This document shows positions 8,525 to 17,640 of a stretch of DNA of 41,043 nucleotides, piece after piece. The DNA lies in NCBI RefSeq assembly GCF_014647635.1, contig NZ_BMPO01000013.1, positions 1 to 41,043 on the forward strand, read 5' to 3'. Position 1 is the stretch's first letter. Every line of letters starts with the position of its first letter. Origin of the DNA: Pseudomonas matsuisoli. GTDB lineage: Bacteria > Pseudomonadota > Gammaproteobacteria > Pseudomonadales > Pseudomonadaceae. Position numbers and translations under genes: made by a program. The notes beneath the pieces are model-generated. The model was given only the letters and a program-made list of their open reading frames with translations, made no database searches and was not told the origin of the DNA.

Positions 8525-8656
8525 ATGCATTTTTTTTTACGGTGCAGGCTCGCTTTTGAAGAGGCCTCCCGTATGTATCCGCGTCTTGCATGGGCCCGCC
8601 CGTTATCTGTTGGCGGTAAGTGAGGACGCGTTGCACGTCGAACAAGGAGGGATGTC

Positions 8657-9274
8657 TTGGCTGCAGTGAACCGGCTGACCTGTTTTTCAGATCCTGCTGA
8701 CCATTATTCGCACCGTGTGCGCTTCGTGCTTGCAGAGAAAGCGGTCGAAGTAGATGTCGTCGATGTGCCGCTGGGCCAATGCCCCTCGCGACTGGCAGAG
8801 CTGAATCCCTATGGCAGCGTTCCAACGCTGGTCGATCGCGATCTCTGCCTTTACGAGACCACTGTCATTCTCGAGTACCTCGAAGAACGCTATCCGCACC
8901 CTCCGCTGTTGCCTGCCTATCCAGTGGCGCGCGCGAATTCCCGTCTGCTGATGCATCGCATAGGGCGCGATTGGTGCGTATTGGTCGACCGAATACTCGA
9001 TACGCGACAGAATGCGAATTTGCGTGCACAGGCGCGCAAAGAGCTGAGAGAAAGCCTGACGGGAGTATCGGCGCTGTTCGCCGAAAAGCCGTTCTTCCTC
9101 AGCGACGACATGAGCCTTGTGGATTGCTGTCTGATACCGATTCTATGGCGCTTGCCGATCCTCGAGATCGAGCTGCCGCGCCCCGCGAAGCCGTTGCTCG
9201 ATTACATGGATCGCGCATTCGCGCGGGACAGTTTCATTGCAAGTTTGTCGCAAGTTGAGCGCGACATGCGCTGA
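8657..9274 (+). CDS. sspA: Stringent starvation protein A
   Basis: A GST-fold RNA-polymerase-associated regulator (205 residues). The N-terminal thioredoxin-like domain (about 1-85) has [18 protein letters not shown][16 protein letters not shown], the SspA signature. The helical C-terminal domain includes [20 protein letters not shown]. The start is an unusual TTG. AAGGAGG at 8644-8650 lies exactly 6 bases before it, and the nearby ATG at 8652 is out of frame and soon stops. sspB follows after 18 bases, as usual. SspA helps growth-phase and virulence gene control in gammaproteobacteria. Confidence 0.94.
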   Translation: MAAVNRLTCFSDPADHYSHRVRFVLAEKAVEVDVVDVPLGQCPSRLAELNPYGSVPTLVDRDLCLYETTVILEYLEERYPHPPLLPAYPVARANSRLLMHRIGRDWCVLVDRILDTRQNANLRAQARKELRESLTGVSALFAEKPFFLSDDMSLVDCCLIPILWRLPILEIELPRPAKPLLDYMDRAFARDSFIASLSQVERDMR

Positions 9275-9292
9275 TCAAAGAGGAGTGTATAC

Positions 9293-9724
9293 ATGACCTC
9301 GAGTCGTCCCTATTTAATTCGTGCGCTGTATGAGTGGATCGTGGATAACGAATGCACGCCGCATTTGTTGGTTGGTGTGGAATATCCGAATGTCCAGGTG
9401 CCGGACGGGTATGCAAGTGAGGGGCAGATCGTTCTCAACGTATCGCCGAGCGCGGTACGCCATCTGAATCTAGGAAACGACGCGGTTAGCTTCGAAGGCC
9501 GTTTCGGTGGCGTTGCACACAACTTGTTCATTCCAGCGGCAGCGGTCATGGCGATTTACGCGCGGGAGAACGGCCAGGGCATGGTGTTCGAGACGGAAGC
9601 ACCCACCGTCGCCGAGGATGCCGCACCGGTGGCGCCCGAGGTGGACCGTGGGCCGAAAGACGAGGGCCCTGATGACGAGCCACCGCGTCCCAGCGGCCGG
9701 CCGAGCCTCAAAGTAGTGAAATAA
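9293..9724 (+). CDS. sspB: ClpXP protease specificity-enhancing factor SspB
   Basis: Adaptor that binds ssrA-tagged proteins and delivers them to ClpXP (143 residues). The folded dimeric domain (about 1-110) starts SRPYL-RA-YEWI-DN-CTPH and includes VQVP and the NLGNDAVSFEGRFGG segment. It is followed by an acidic, Pro-rich linker and the C-terminal ClpX-binding tail RPSLKVVK, close to the E. coli tail. It shares an operon with sspA and is followed by a terminator shared with the converging mksB. Confidence 0.95.
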   Translation: MTSSRPYLIRALYEWIVDNECTPHLLVGVEYPNVQVPDGYASEGQIVLNVSPSAVRHLNLGNDAVSFEGRFGGVAHNLFIPAAAVMAIYARENGQGMVFETEAPTVAEDAAPVAPEVDRGPKDEGPDDEPPRPSGRPSLKVVK

Positions 9725-9755
9725 GTCCGACTTTCAACTGTACCCTGCATGACTT

Positions 9756-9791
9756 AAAACGCCCGATGCAATCCATGCATCGGGCGTTTTT
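9756..9791 (+). terminator. Terminator between sspB and mksB
   Basis: AAAACGCCCGATGCA / TGCATCGGGCGTTTTT with a 5-nt loop. A and T tracts on both sides make it suitable for both strands. It ends sspB and lies about 70 bases beyond the mksB stop. Confidence 0.92.
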
Positions 9792-9862
9792 GTATTGCCG
9801 ATAAAGCGCGCCTTTCAGCGACGCCACGCTGGGATGAAAGCCGGAGTTCAGCCGACTTTCGC

Positions 9863-12694
9863 TCAGGTGGAGAGATCCGCTTCCCGTTCTTCCGCTGCCG
9901 CAGCGCGAGACACGCGGGATTTGATGTACTTCCAGTCGGCCTCGTCGATATAGATTCCGGACGGACCGCTGCCGCCTTCCAAATCGATTGCAACGTGCGC
10001 AGACACCTGGGGTTTTACCGATGCAAGGATAGGTACGAATCCAAGTTGCAGGCTTGTCTCGATGAGTGCTTGCTGGTTTCGTTCGTCGATATCGGCAGCT
10101 TCATCGAGGTAGTAGGGGAGACGTATGCGGCCTGCCTGCTCGCGGTCCATCAAGTGCAGCAGCAGATACATATTCGTAAGCGCCTTAATGGTCATGGTCG
10201 TCCCATTCGACGCTGCGCCATCGATGTCGGTGTGGATGACGGGCTGCCCATGCACCTTGGTAATCTCGAACGCCAGCTCGAAAAGGTCCTTCAAGCCCAA
10301 CTGGTTTTGATTGGCCGCCACTAGACGAGCGAGATACTCCTTCGCCTCTTCGTTCTTTGCATCCTGCTCTGCCGTATGAGAAAGATCGAAGACAGACAGC
10401 GTCTCACCTTCCTCATATTGCCCGGCGCTATGGATGATCTGGTCGATGTGGCGCAAGGCGTCCTTATTCGGGGCCAGCACGATTCTGAAGCTCTGCAGGT
10501 TGGAAACTTGCCGCTTATTGATCTCCCGGTTGAACAGCGCCAGTTGATGTTCGAGATTGTCGTAATCGCTTCGGATATTGCGCAGCGTGCGTGCGATATC
10601 GGTTACCGCTGCGCGGCGTGCTTTCGCGAGCGTTAGGGCCTCATCCTGCCGGTGGGCATAGGCATTGACCAACAGTTGAAGACGACGCTCTGGATCATCT
10701 TCGCTATCGAACTTTGCGACACCTTTAAGGCGGATCTGGGCATAAAGCGCTTCTATCTGCCCATCGATCCGCTGAAGTGCGGACCAACTGTCCTGATAGT
10801 CGTTGAGCAGTGGGAGCAGGTTATCCAGCGAATCATCGACGGGTTCCATGTAGGGCGTGCCGAATGGAAGATCGGCCGGCAGCAGCTGGCGACGGCGTAG
10901 CGCGTCATCCAGCGTGCGCTCTTTGGCCTCGAGATCGGCTACCTGTCGACCAATTAATTGCAGCTTTGCCGACAGTTGTTGAACACGCTCGCTGAAGGCG
11001 TCACTGGATCGCTGCAATTCTTCCTGGCGCGCTTCGGATTCGGCCAGTGACTCCAGTTTGCTGGGCTCTTCGGCCATCAGCGTTTGGCATTTACGGAATT
11101 CCTCAACGGCTTTTTGCGCATCGAGGACCGCCTGGTAAAGCGATTCAGCCTGCGCTTTGCTGGCCGCTTTATCCGCGGCAATGGCCTGCTGCGTCTTGAG
11201 CTGCTTGAGCTCTCGCTCAAGACGATCCTTCTGGTCGCGAAGTGCTGCGCGATCAGCGAGCGCCTGCAGCGCGGGCGGGTCGATGTTCGACAGATCGATG
11301 GACAGTCCCGGTGCCTCAAACTGTTCGCCTTTGAAGCCATCGAGTATCGCCTCGATAGACTTGACCCATGCGCCCTCGCCATCGAGCACGATGCCTTTCT
11401 CACCCAGCGGCAAGCTGAACAGCTGCCCATTGAACAACCGCATGAGCCGGTCGACATCCTGCTGGGAAAACTCCTCGCGCAAACGGGAATAGCTGTTGTT
11501 GTCCGCATGGTCGAGCTGTTGCTTGACGGTGCGCAACCGTGTTTCCAAATCGCGAACACGCTCGCCCAGGTCATCGGCCGAGAACTGTCGCGCCTGAGCC
11601 AATGCGCCAGCGAGTTCGTCGTGAGCATCTTTTGCCGCCAGAAGTTGCTGCTCTAAAACCTTGACGTCATCGACCAGAGCGAACCGGTTCTTCAGAACTG
11701 AAAGCTCACCAAGCCAACGCTGCAAATCACTGATTTGGCGCTCGAGGCGCATCAGTTCCTGCGTGCTGTCCCGCTGGCCTTGCTGCAGACCATCCTGCTC
11801 CTGCTGGAAGTGTTCTGCCTGCGCCACGAGCTCCGCTTTGCGATCACCGGAATAGTCCTGCCAGGTACCCAGAAGTGAGTCGAGTAACGGCGAAAGACGA
11901 TGGAGTTTGCCTCGGAGAATGTCTCGCTGACTCACACCGGATGACAGGGCCTCGACAAGCGGGCCGGCGGAGACCAGCGCGCGGTAGTCGCCCTCCATGC
12001 GCCGCACATCCCGGAATGCCTCTTCGGTCGCGGCAATGTAATCGACGCTACCGGAGCGAAGGCTGTGTTCGAAGGCGTCCAGAAACAGCTGTTTGAGCTT
12101 GGCCGCGGTGATCTCACGCATGTGCAGCAAGTTGATGAACAGTGCGCGGAACGTCTTCAGGCTTTGCTCGCTGGTGGAACGGAGGGGAATCAGCGTCAAA
12201 TCGAGCGGAATCGATGTATGCCCGCCCACCAGCAAACGGCGCAGTTCGTCGGGCTTGAGTTCGTATGCATTGATTCCGTCGGTCGCCAGCGCTTTGAACA
12301 ATTCCCGCTGGCGAAGGCAGGTGCCGTTCTGCTGATAGTGTTCGAGCTTCAGCTCGCCGGCATAGGCGAAGAATTGGTGCCCGAAGCCGCCCCCAGGGCC
12401 GCGCCCAGCCACCCCGATGACGTGCGGCCCGTGAGGCAGCGCGATTTCCACCAGGATGTAGCTGGTGTCGGTTGCGAAATAGAATTTGCGTGATTGTTCC
12501 AGGCTGTACTTGCCAAAGCTCATGTCCGACATGCGCGCAAGGATTGGAAACTGCAGCGCATTGATCGACGCGGACTTGCCGAGGTTGTTCGCGCCGTATA
12601 CCGACAGCGGGTTTTCCAGCGGAAACAGGCCAAGGCTGTATCCAGCGGTGTTCAGTAGTGCAAAGCGGCGGATGCCATAGCGTTCCTGGGTCAT
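9863..12694 (-). CDS. mksB: Condensin subunit MksB (MukB-like SMC ATPase)
   Basis: The motor subunit of the MksBEF condensin (943 residues) compacts and helps segregate the chromosome. The N-terminal head carries Walker A G34-ANNLGKS-41. Two long coiled-coil arms follow (about 260-430 and 500-750, rich in Gln/Leu/Glu heptads), with a hinge between them. The C-terminal head carries the Walker B segment YYLDEAADIDERN (about residue 865). The arms are shorter than in MukB (about 1480 residues), as is usual for MksB. Its ATG overlaps the mksE stop (ATGA). No TOPRIM nuclease (MksG/JetD) gene follows; the next gene is the convergent sspB. Confidence 0.94.
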   Translation of the reverse strand: MTQERYGIRRFALLNTAGYSLGLFPLENPLSVYGANNLGKSASINALQFPILARMSDMSFGKYSLEQSRKFYFATDTSYILVEIALPHGPHVIGVAGRGPGGGFGHQFFAYAGELKLEHYQQNGTCLRQRELFKALATDGINAYELKPDELRRLLVGGHTSIPLDLTLIPLRSTSEQSLKTFRALFINLLHMREITAAKLKQLFLDAFEHSLRSGSVDYIAATEEAFRDVRRMEGDYRALVSAGPLVEALSSGVSQRDILRGKLHRLSPLLDSLLGTWQDYSGDRKAELVAQAEHFQQEQDGLQQGQRDSTQELMRLERQISDLQRWLGELSVLKNRFALVDDVKVLEQQLLAAKDAHDELAGALAQARQFSADDLGERVRDLETRLRTVKQQLDHADNNSYSRLREEFSQQDVDRLMRLFNGQLFSLPLGEKGIVLDGEGAWVKSIEAILDGFKGEQFEAPGLSIDLSNIDPPALQALADRAALRDQKDRLERELKQLKTQQAIAADKAASKAQAESLYQAVLDAQKAVEEFRKCQTLMAEEPSKLESLAESEARQEELQRSSDAFSERVQQLSAKLQLIGRQVADLEAKERTLDDALRRRQLLPADLPFGTPYMEPVDDSLDNLLPLLNDYQDSWSALQRIDGQIEALYAQIRLKGVAKFDSEDDPERRLQLLVNAYAHRQDEALTLAKARRAAVTDIARTLRNIRSDYDNLEHQLALFNREINKRQVSNLQSFRIVLAPNKDALRHIDQIIHSAGQYEEGETLSVFDLSHTAEQDAKNEEAKEYLARLVAANQNQLGLKDLFELAFEITKVHGQPVIHTDIDGAASNGTTMTIKALTNMYLLLHLMDREQAGRIRLPYYLDEAADIDERNQQALIETSLQLGFVPILASVKPQVSAHVAIDLEGGSGPSGIYIDEADWKYIKSRVSRAAAAEEREADLST

Positions 12695-13347
12695 GCGTCA
12701 AACTCCTGTTCTTCGGCTATGGCGCGAGCCAACGCGTCTTCCTCGGATTCCTCTGCACTTTGCTCGTCGAGCAGCACCGGCGCAGGGAGCGGAAGATCCT
12801 TGCTGTGCAGTGTCGCCGCGAGGTCGCGGTCCTGTTGGACGGAAAGGCAGACGTCGAGGAATCGATGCATCGGTGGAAGAAAGCGGTAGATACCATTGCT
12901 GTCTTCGGCGAACCCGAGCTGTGTCAGGCGCCGAATGATCTTTTCCTCGAGTTCTTCGAGGGTCGTTACCTCTGCCTGCACGAACAGGTCACGGTACTTT
13001 TCCAGCAGCGCGGGAAGCTCATCGCGCCCGACGGTTCCGCCATCAAGTACGGCGAGCGGATCACGCCCTTGATCTGCCAGGCTCTCCACGAGAATGAACG
13101 TGAACAGCGCAAGGCGTTGCGCGGTCTTGTTGACACCGACACTGACTTGCTCGGGTACGAAGTAATAAAAGCCGCGCGGGTCGCAAACCAGTTCATAACC
13201 GAGCGCCTTGAACAGCGCGCGGTATTGGTCCTGCATCGTGGATAGCTGCGCGTAGCATTCCGGCTCGCTACGCGAGAGGTGGTAGCCCTTGAACAGTTCG
13301 CGGAAGATCGGCGCCAACTGCGTCATTTCTTTCAAATCGATATTCAT
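12691..13347 (-). CDS. mksE: Condensin subunit MksE
   Basis: This small winged-helix accessory subunit (218 residues from the chosen start) joins MksB and the kleisin MksF, like MukE in MukBEF. The start MNIDLKEMTQLAPIFRELFKGYHLSR is the conserved MksE beginning. A GTGAG Shine-Dalgarno-like sequence lies 8 bases before this ATG, while an in-frame ATG at 13392 has none. Two winged-helix regions are suggested (about 25-110 and 115-190), followed by an acidic tail (EESEEDALARAIAEEQEFDA). The gene overlaps mksB by 4 bases and lies 57 bases after mksF. Confidence 0.85.
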   Translation of the reverse strand: MNIDLKEMTQLAPIFRELFKGYHLSRSEPECYAQLSTMQDQYRALFKALGYELVCDPRGFYYFVPEQVSVGVNKTAQRLALFTFILVESLADQGRDPLAVLDGGTVGRDELPALLEKYRDLFVQAEVTTLEELEEKIIRRLTQLGFAEDSNGIYRFLPPMHRFLDVCLSVQQDRDLAATLHSKDLPLPAPVLLDEQSAEESEEDALARAIAEEQEFDA

Positions 13348-13404
13348 CGTGGCACTCACTGAGGTGTCGCGCGTAAGACAGGCATCATCCACACGCGCAC
13401 GTTG

Positions 13405-14724
13405 TTAGCCTTGAACGGAAGGGGGTGACAGCAGCGCGAAGGAACTCAGGCTGACGTGGTGCCCGGCCGTGAGGTACTCGCGGCGCTCCAGGCGTTCGCG
13501 TTGGAATCGTGGGTCGCGGGACAGCCGGGAGAACCAATACAGCAACTCATCGGTCGCTCCTTCAGGCTCTTGTTCCAATAGCCAAGCCATGAGGTCCGGC
13601 AGAGGGAGCGCTTGTTCGCAACGATCGAGCATTTCCCGGGCGGTTTGTGGCGCGCGCGCCGTGCCGCTTTTACGGTTGCCGGTGGCCTTGGGAAAAAGCG
13701 CGGGTTTGGGCTGGAAGCGCGCCAACGCGTAGACGTAGGCTTCGACCTGGCTGGCGGCGCCCAAAAAGTTGCTTTGCGGACGGGTGAACAGCGGCATCGC
13801 GGCCTGGGGCACGGCGTCGAGACCGCGCTTGCGGATCACCGACAGCGCAAGGGCTGCGCCACGCGTTACCGCGTTATGCCGACGAGCCTCTTCGCGCAAT
13901 GGCAACAGCAGCTCGCGCGCCCGGCGGAGGGTCAGCTGAGCGCTCGTTTGCATCTCGAGGATGCGCGCGTGCGTGCGCAACAGCAGATCGTCGTCCACGA
14001 GCTGGCCCAGGCGTTGCTGTTCGCCGAGTAGCCGCAGCAGGACCTGCTCGACACGCCGGACGCCCTGTTCGAAGGCCCCGTCCGCCGCCACGAGTTGGAT
14101 CATGGGTTCGACATATTCGTCCCAGGTGGCCAATACCTCGGCGTAGCGCTGGCGGAGGGGGATTTGCCGGTCGCCTGTCTTGGCGCGCTCGGCGACGCCA
14201 ACCAGTGCCTGCTCGTCGTTATCGAGTTTTTTCAGGACATCCCGGACGCGCATATCCAGCAGCCGTAGCTGCCGCGCCAGGTCCTGCCCATCCCGAATTT
14301 CGAACGCATCCTGGATATGCCCCGCAAGGCGTTCCAGATGGCGCAGGTACGCTTCGATTTCCAGGCACAAGCCGAGCCGGTGCTCGCGACGTAGATAAGC
14401 CAGGAAGTCGTGAATCTGTGCATTGAGTTCGAACCGGTTAGGGCTCTTGGCTACCGGCACTAGAATGTCCAGGCGTATCCACTGGTCCAGTAGCGCGGTG
14501 ATCTCGGCGGGGCTGGCGTCCTGCAGCGCGGCGCCGAGTTGAAGACGCAACTCCGGAAGGCTGAGCGTGCCCGCATCGAAGCGTTCGCAGAGCGGCTCGA
14601 GCAACGTCCAGTGTTCAGCAAGGGCGCGCAGAACGCGTTTGGGATCGATCATTGGGCGAAGGGCTTCGTGAAAAAAGCGGGAATTGTACTGCAGCTGTGC
14701 CTGTGTCTCAGCCGTTCTCGACAA
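13405..14724 (-). CDS. mksF: Condensin kleisin subunit MksF
   Basis: The kleisin of the MksBEF condensin (439 residues as called). An N-terminal winged-helix domain (RVLRALAEHWTLLEPLCERFDAGTLSLPEL) precedes a long helical middle, as in MukF, and a C-terminal part that should contact the MksB head. First gene of mksF-mksE-mksB. The start is uncertain: the longest frame begins with TTG at 14724 without a good Shine-Dalgarno. An ATG at 14652 (MIDPKRV) is an alternative, but the preceding residues QLQYNSRFFHEALRP look protein-like and conserved. It diverges from holD across about 100 bases. Confidence 0.85.
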   Translation of the reverse strand: MSRTAETQAQLQYNSRFFHEALRPMIDPKRVLRALAEHWTLLEPLCERFDAGTLSLPELRLQLGAALQDASPAEITALLDQWIRLDILVPVAKSPNRFELNAQIHDFLAYLRREHRLGLCLEIEAYLRHLERLAGHIQDAFEIRDGQDLARQLRLLDMRVRDVLKKLDNDEQALVGVAERAKTGDRQIPLRQRYAEVLATWDEYVEPMIQLVAADGAFEQGVRRVEQVLLRLLGEQQRLGQLVDDDLLLRTHARILEMQTSAQLTLRRARELLLPLREEARRHNAVTRGAALALSVIRKRGLDAVPQAAMPLFTRPQSNFLGAASQVEAYVYALARFQPKPALFPKATGNRKSGTARAPQTAREMLDRCEQALPLPDLMAWLLEQEPEGATDELLYWFSRLSRDPRFQRERLERREYLTAGHHVSLSSFALLSPPSVQG

Positions 14725-14827
14725 GAAGTGCGATGGACGAATCGATCGGCCGCGCTTTGCCTGATCGGCGTTTCCGGCGACAATCCCGCGTATCGAAAGC
14801 GCAGAACCCGCAGATTCAAGGATCGCA

Positions 14828-15691
14828 ATGATCGAAGAAGGCCGTCGTAGGGCTTACCTGGACGCGATGCAAATCAATACCTGGTTGCCGAGATGCGAAT
14901 TACCGTTCGCGGCGCCCTCGCGTCCCGAGCTGCTGCAGCCCATCGTGGTAAGGACCGATGCCGTTCCTGAGCCGGCTGTTGCGCTTGAGGTGTTGCAGGC
15001 GTCGGTCGTGCCCGCCAGCGAGCCGGTCGCGGAACGGCCCTCGGTGCGAACGATCCCGCCGGCGGCGAAGGGACTGTCGCTTGCCGAGCGAATAAAGCAG
15101 GGCATTGGCAAAGGCAATACGCCAGCCCAGCCCGCTGTCTCGGTCCAAGCGCCTGCGGCTGAAGTCGTGGAAGACGCCGCTGCAGCGCCTGCATCGGCAC
15201 CGGCCGCGCCGCCTCGGTTCACGCTACAACTCGCGCGCGCGGGTAAGTGCCTGCTCCTGGTCGACTTGCCCACGGGCGAACCCTTCCAGCGCCGTGATCC
15301 GGCTTATCTTCTGCTCAAGGATATCCTGCGCGCGGCTGGGCTTACGGACAGCCCGGAGTGGATCGGCGAGCCGGTTCGATGGCCGCAATTCGCCGGAACA
15401 AACTTCGATCAGGGCCCCGCGGCGGCCCGCGACTACGTGCAGGGGTTCATTGCCGGGCGAATGGACGCAGGCGACCGATGCCACTGCCTATGGCTGGTCG
15501 GCCACGCCGCCGTCCGCTTTGCTGGAAACGGTGATCAGGACAGCTACGACACCGAAATGCAGATCGACGGCCTGGGCACCGGCTTCGCCATGCCAGGCTT
15601 GGAAGACATCATGGACGAGCCTCAACGCAAGGCGTCCCTTTGGAAGGCAATGCGATCAATACGCCAGCGCTGGTTGGAACAACAGGAATGA
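14828..15691 (+). CDS. holD: DNA polymerase III psi subunit (HolD), long pseudomonad form
   Basis: Psi links the clamp loader (DnaX) to chi and SSB. Pseudomonas has a long, hard-to-recognise version, and this 287-residue protein fits it. The N-terminal peptide RRRAYLDAMQINTWLPR resembles the DnaX-binding start of E. coli HolD. A linker rich in Ala, Pro and Val (about 45-135) follows, then a folded domain ending KASLWKAMRSIRQRW, comparable to the E. coli end. Synteny is decisive: it overlaps rimI by 4 bases, as holD and rimI do in E. coli. AAGGA lies 6 bases before the ATG. The linker is very GC-rich and poorly conserved in this family. Confidence 0.78.
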   Translation: MIEEGRRRAYLDAMQINTWLPRCELPFAAPSRPELLQPIVVRTDAVPEPAVALEVLQASVVPASEPVAERPSVRTIPPAAKGLSLAERIKQGIGKGNTPAQPAVSVQAPAAEVVEDAAAAPASAPAAPPRFTLQLARAGKCLLLVDLPTGEPFQRRDPAYLLLKDILRAAGLTDSPEWIGEPVRWPQFAGTNFDQGPAAARDYVQGFIAGRMDAGDRCHCLWLVGHAAVRFAGNGDQDSYDTEMQIDGLGTGFAMPGLEDIMDEPQRKASLWKAMRSIRQRWLEQQE

Positions 15692-16140
15692 CGGACGCCG
15701 TTAGCTTTCGCCGAATGATCGAGGCGGATTTGGATGCCGTGCTCAAGATTGAATATGCCGCGTTCAGCCATCCCTGGACGCGGGGTATCTATCTGGATGC
15801 GCTCAAGTCCTACGAGTGCTGGCTGATGTTCGAAGGCCAGCAGCAGGTAGGGCATGGCGTGATCAACGTGATCGTCGACGAGGCCCATCTACTTAACATC
15901 ACGGTAAAGCCTGAAAGTCAGGGGCGCGGTCTGGGCCTGCGCCTCTTGGAACGCCTGATGGCGCGGGCGAGTGAGCTGAAAGCCAACGAGTGCTTCTTGG
16001 AGGTACGAGCCAGCAATCAGTCGGCGTACCGCCTATATGAGCGCTATGGCTTCAACGAGATCGGCCGACGGCGGGACTACTATCCCGCCGTCGACGGACG
16101 CGAAGATGCGCTTGTGATGGCCTGCACATTATTCGACTAG
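15688..16140 (+). CDS. rimI: Ribosomal protein S18-alanine N-acetyltransferase RimI
   Basis: A GNAT-fold enzyme (150 residues) that acetylates the N-terminal Ala of ribosomal protein S18. The acetyl-CoA loop is ESQGRGLGLRLLERL (about residues 74-88). The segment LEVRASNQSAYRLYERYGF is the RimI signature, and the tail YYPAVDGREDALVM is typical. The ATG overlapping the holD stop (ATGA) was chosen over an upstream in-frame ATG because the protein then begins at the family's usual point. Confidence 0.93.
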   Translation: MTDAVSFRRMIEADLDAVLKIEYAAFSHPWTRGIYLDALKSYECWLMFEGQQQVGHGVINVIVDEAHLLNITVKPESQGRGLGLRLLERLMARASELKANECFLEVRASNQSAYRLYERYGFNEIGRRRDYYPAVDGREDALVMACTLFD

Positions 16141-16153
16141 ATCCTGTCGCGGC

Positions 16154-16696
16154 TCACTCGCCGAAGGAGCCGCCGTCCCGCGTGTGCTTGCGATTCGCTT
16201 CGAGGGCATCATCGCCCGCCAATTCATCGTCGATCGTAACGCCGGGCTCTGGCTCGAGCGGCTCGGTTGGATCGCCGTCCCAAGCTTTGTCATCCAGCGG
16301 ATGACGACGACCGAGCTCAGCTTCATCGAGGCCATACCCGCCGCCGATGTCCCCTGCATCCACTTCGGTCAATTCCTTGTCGGCGGGATAGGCATCGCCG
16401 GGCTCCCGTGGCGAACGTGCGCCCGATTCGTCCAGTAGCGTCTCGGGGCTTACGTCGTCCATGCTGACGCCATCTTCGTGGATGCCGGTACCCAGTGTCT
16501 CCCCGCCACTCAAGCCGGCTTGTTGCACGCGCTCGTCTGGAAATTCGCGTTCCGCTTCTTCGGGCGAACGCTCATCGCCGACACGCCCCTGACGCTCATC
16601 CTGCCGTTCGCTGAAATCCAACTGATCGATGGATCCCATGCGGTCTTCCGTATCGTCGATCTCTCGTGGGGTATACGGTTTGCGCTCTGTGCTCAT
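16154..16696 (-). CDS. Acidic, disordered pseudomonad protein (annotated elsewhere as PTS HPr-related or serine kinase/phosphatase)
   Basis: A very acidic, low-complexity protein (180 residues) with many Asp, Glu and Gly and almost no hydrophobic core. It begins MSTERKPYTPREIDDTEDRMGS, a start I recognise from Pseudomonas proteins that carry the uninformative labels given in the call. No HPr active-site His motif or kinase motif is visible, so those labels are not supported. The frame continues upstream, but the MSTER start is the recognisable one. It converges on rimI and diverges from otsB. Function unknown. Confidence 0.68.
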   Translation of the reverse strand: MSTERKPYTPREIDDTEDRMGSIDQLDFSERQDERQGRVGDERSPEEAEREFPDERVQQAGLSGGETLGTGIHEDGVSMDDVSPETLLDESGARSPREPGDAYPADKELTEVDAGDIGGGYGLDEAELGRRHPLDDKAWDGDPTEPLEPEPGVTIDDELAGDDALEANRKHTRDGGSFGE

Positions 16697-16857
16697 CGTT
16701 CTGTACCTCGTCAATACACTTGAAATAGTGACTCGAACGTTGCGGGAAAGATTCAGTACCGTCGGCGAAACCGCCGCAAGCGGACCGCTCGGTCGACGAA
16801 ACACGTGAATACGAATAACCCTTGGAACGCTGAGGATTCGCCACCAGTCTGAAAGGC

Positions 16858-17640
16858 ATGAGCGAATCAATCCCCAGCGGACGGCTGAGCCTCCGCGATA
16901 CAGCGTTTTTCTTCGATGTCGACGGCACGTTGGCAGACATCCAACCTCGCCCGGAACTCGTATTCATTCCTGGCGCCACCCACCATGCGCTGTCGCGTCT
17001 TCAAGCGCTTGGGGCGGCAGTCGCGGTCGTCTCGGGGAGGCCGCTGGTCCAGCTCGATACGTTGCTGCAGCCACTGACGCTGCCCGCCGCGGGTGTTCAT
17101 GGTGCTGAAAGGCGATCCGCTGACGGTGCAGAGCAAGCCCTAAAGTTGGACGATGTCATGCGCGTCGCTCTGGAGGCAGAGCTTGCCGCCGCGGTCGATC
17201 GGTACCCCGGGCTGATGGTGGAGAACAAGCGAATCGCGTTTGCCCTTCATTACCGGCAAGCGCCCGAGTTGGAAGCCGACATTCGCGCGCTGGTGCATGC
17301 GCTCATCGAGCGATATCCCACGCTGGTCGTACAGCCAGGCAAGTGCGTCTTCGAATTGAAGCCCAAAGGTGCGAGTAAAGGCGAAGTCATTCGCACTTTC
17401 CTGCAAGAGCCACCGTTCGCAGGAAAGACACCGGTCTTTCTCGGCGATGACCTGACCGACGAGGCCGGATTCGAAGTGGTCAATGCGCTTGGGGGGATAT
17501 CCATAAAAGTGGGGGAAGGCGAGACCTGCGCACACTATCGGCTCGATTCCGTCGCCCACGTGGGTACTTGGCTGGACGATTTACTCGCCCATGCGGCGAG
17601 CATTAGTGAAGATCAAATAGAGAGGGGAGGCCCGAAATGA
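16858..17640 (+). CDS. otsB: Trehalose-6-phosphate phosphatase
   Basis: This HAD-superfamily phosphatase (260 residues) performs the second step of trehalose synthesis, trehalose-6-phosphate to trehalose. Motif I is D20-VDGTLA with the nucleophile Asp20. Motif II is VVSGRP, the cap domain is about 95-170, and motif IV is FLGDDLTDEAGF near residue 200. It is translationally coupled to otsA by an ATGA overlap. Trehalose is an osmotic and desiccation protectant in pseudomonads. No specific promoter was identified in the roughly 160-base gap to the divergent acidic gene. Confidence 0.94.
   Translation: MSESIPSGRLSLRDTAFFFDVDGTLADIQPRPELVFIPGATHHALSRLQALGAAVAVVSGRPLVQLDTLLQPLTLPAAGVHGAERRSADGAEQALKLDDVMRVALEAELAAAVDRYPGLMVENKRIAFALHYRQAPELEADIRALVHALIERYPTLVVQPGKCVFELKPKGASKGEVIRTFLQEPPFAGKTPVFLGDDLTDEAGFEVVNALGGISIKVGEGETCAHYRLDSVAHVGTWLDDLLAHAASISEDQIERGGPK

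Noticed and set aside
16154-16696. HPr-related or serine kinase/phosphatase function for the acidic protein
   Set aside because: Neither an HPr-type phosphorylatable His motif nor kinase or phosphatase motifs can be found; the sequence is acidic and low in complexity.
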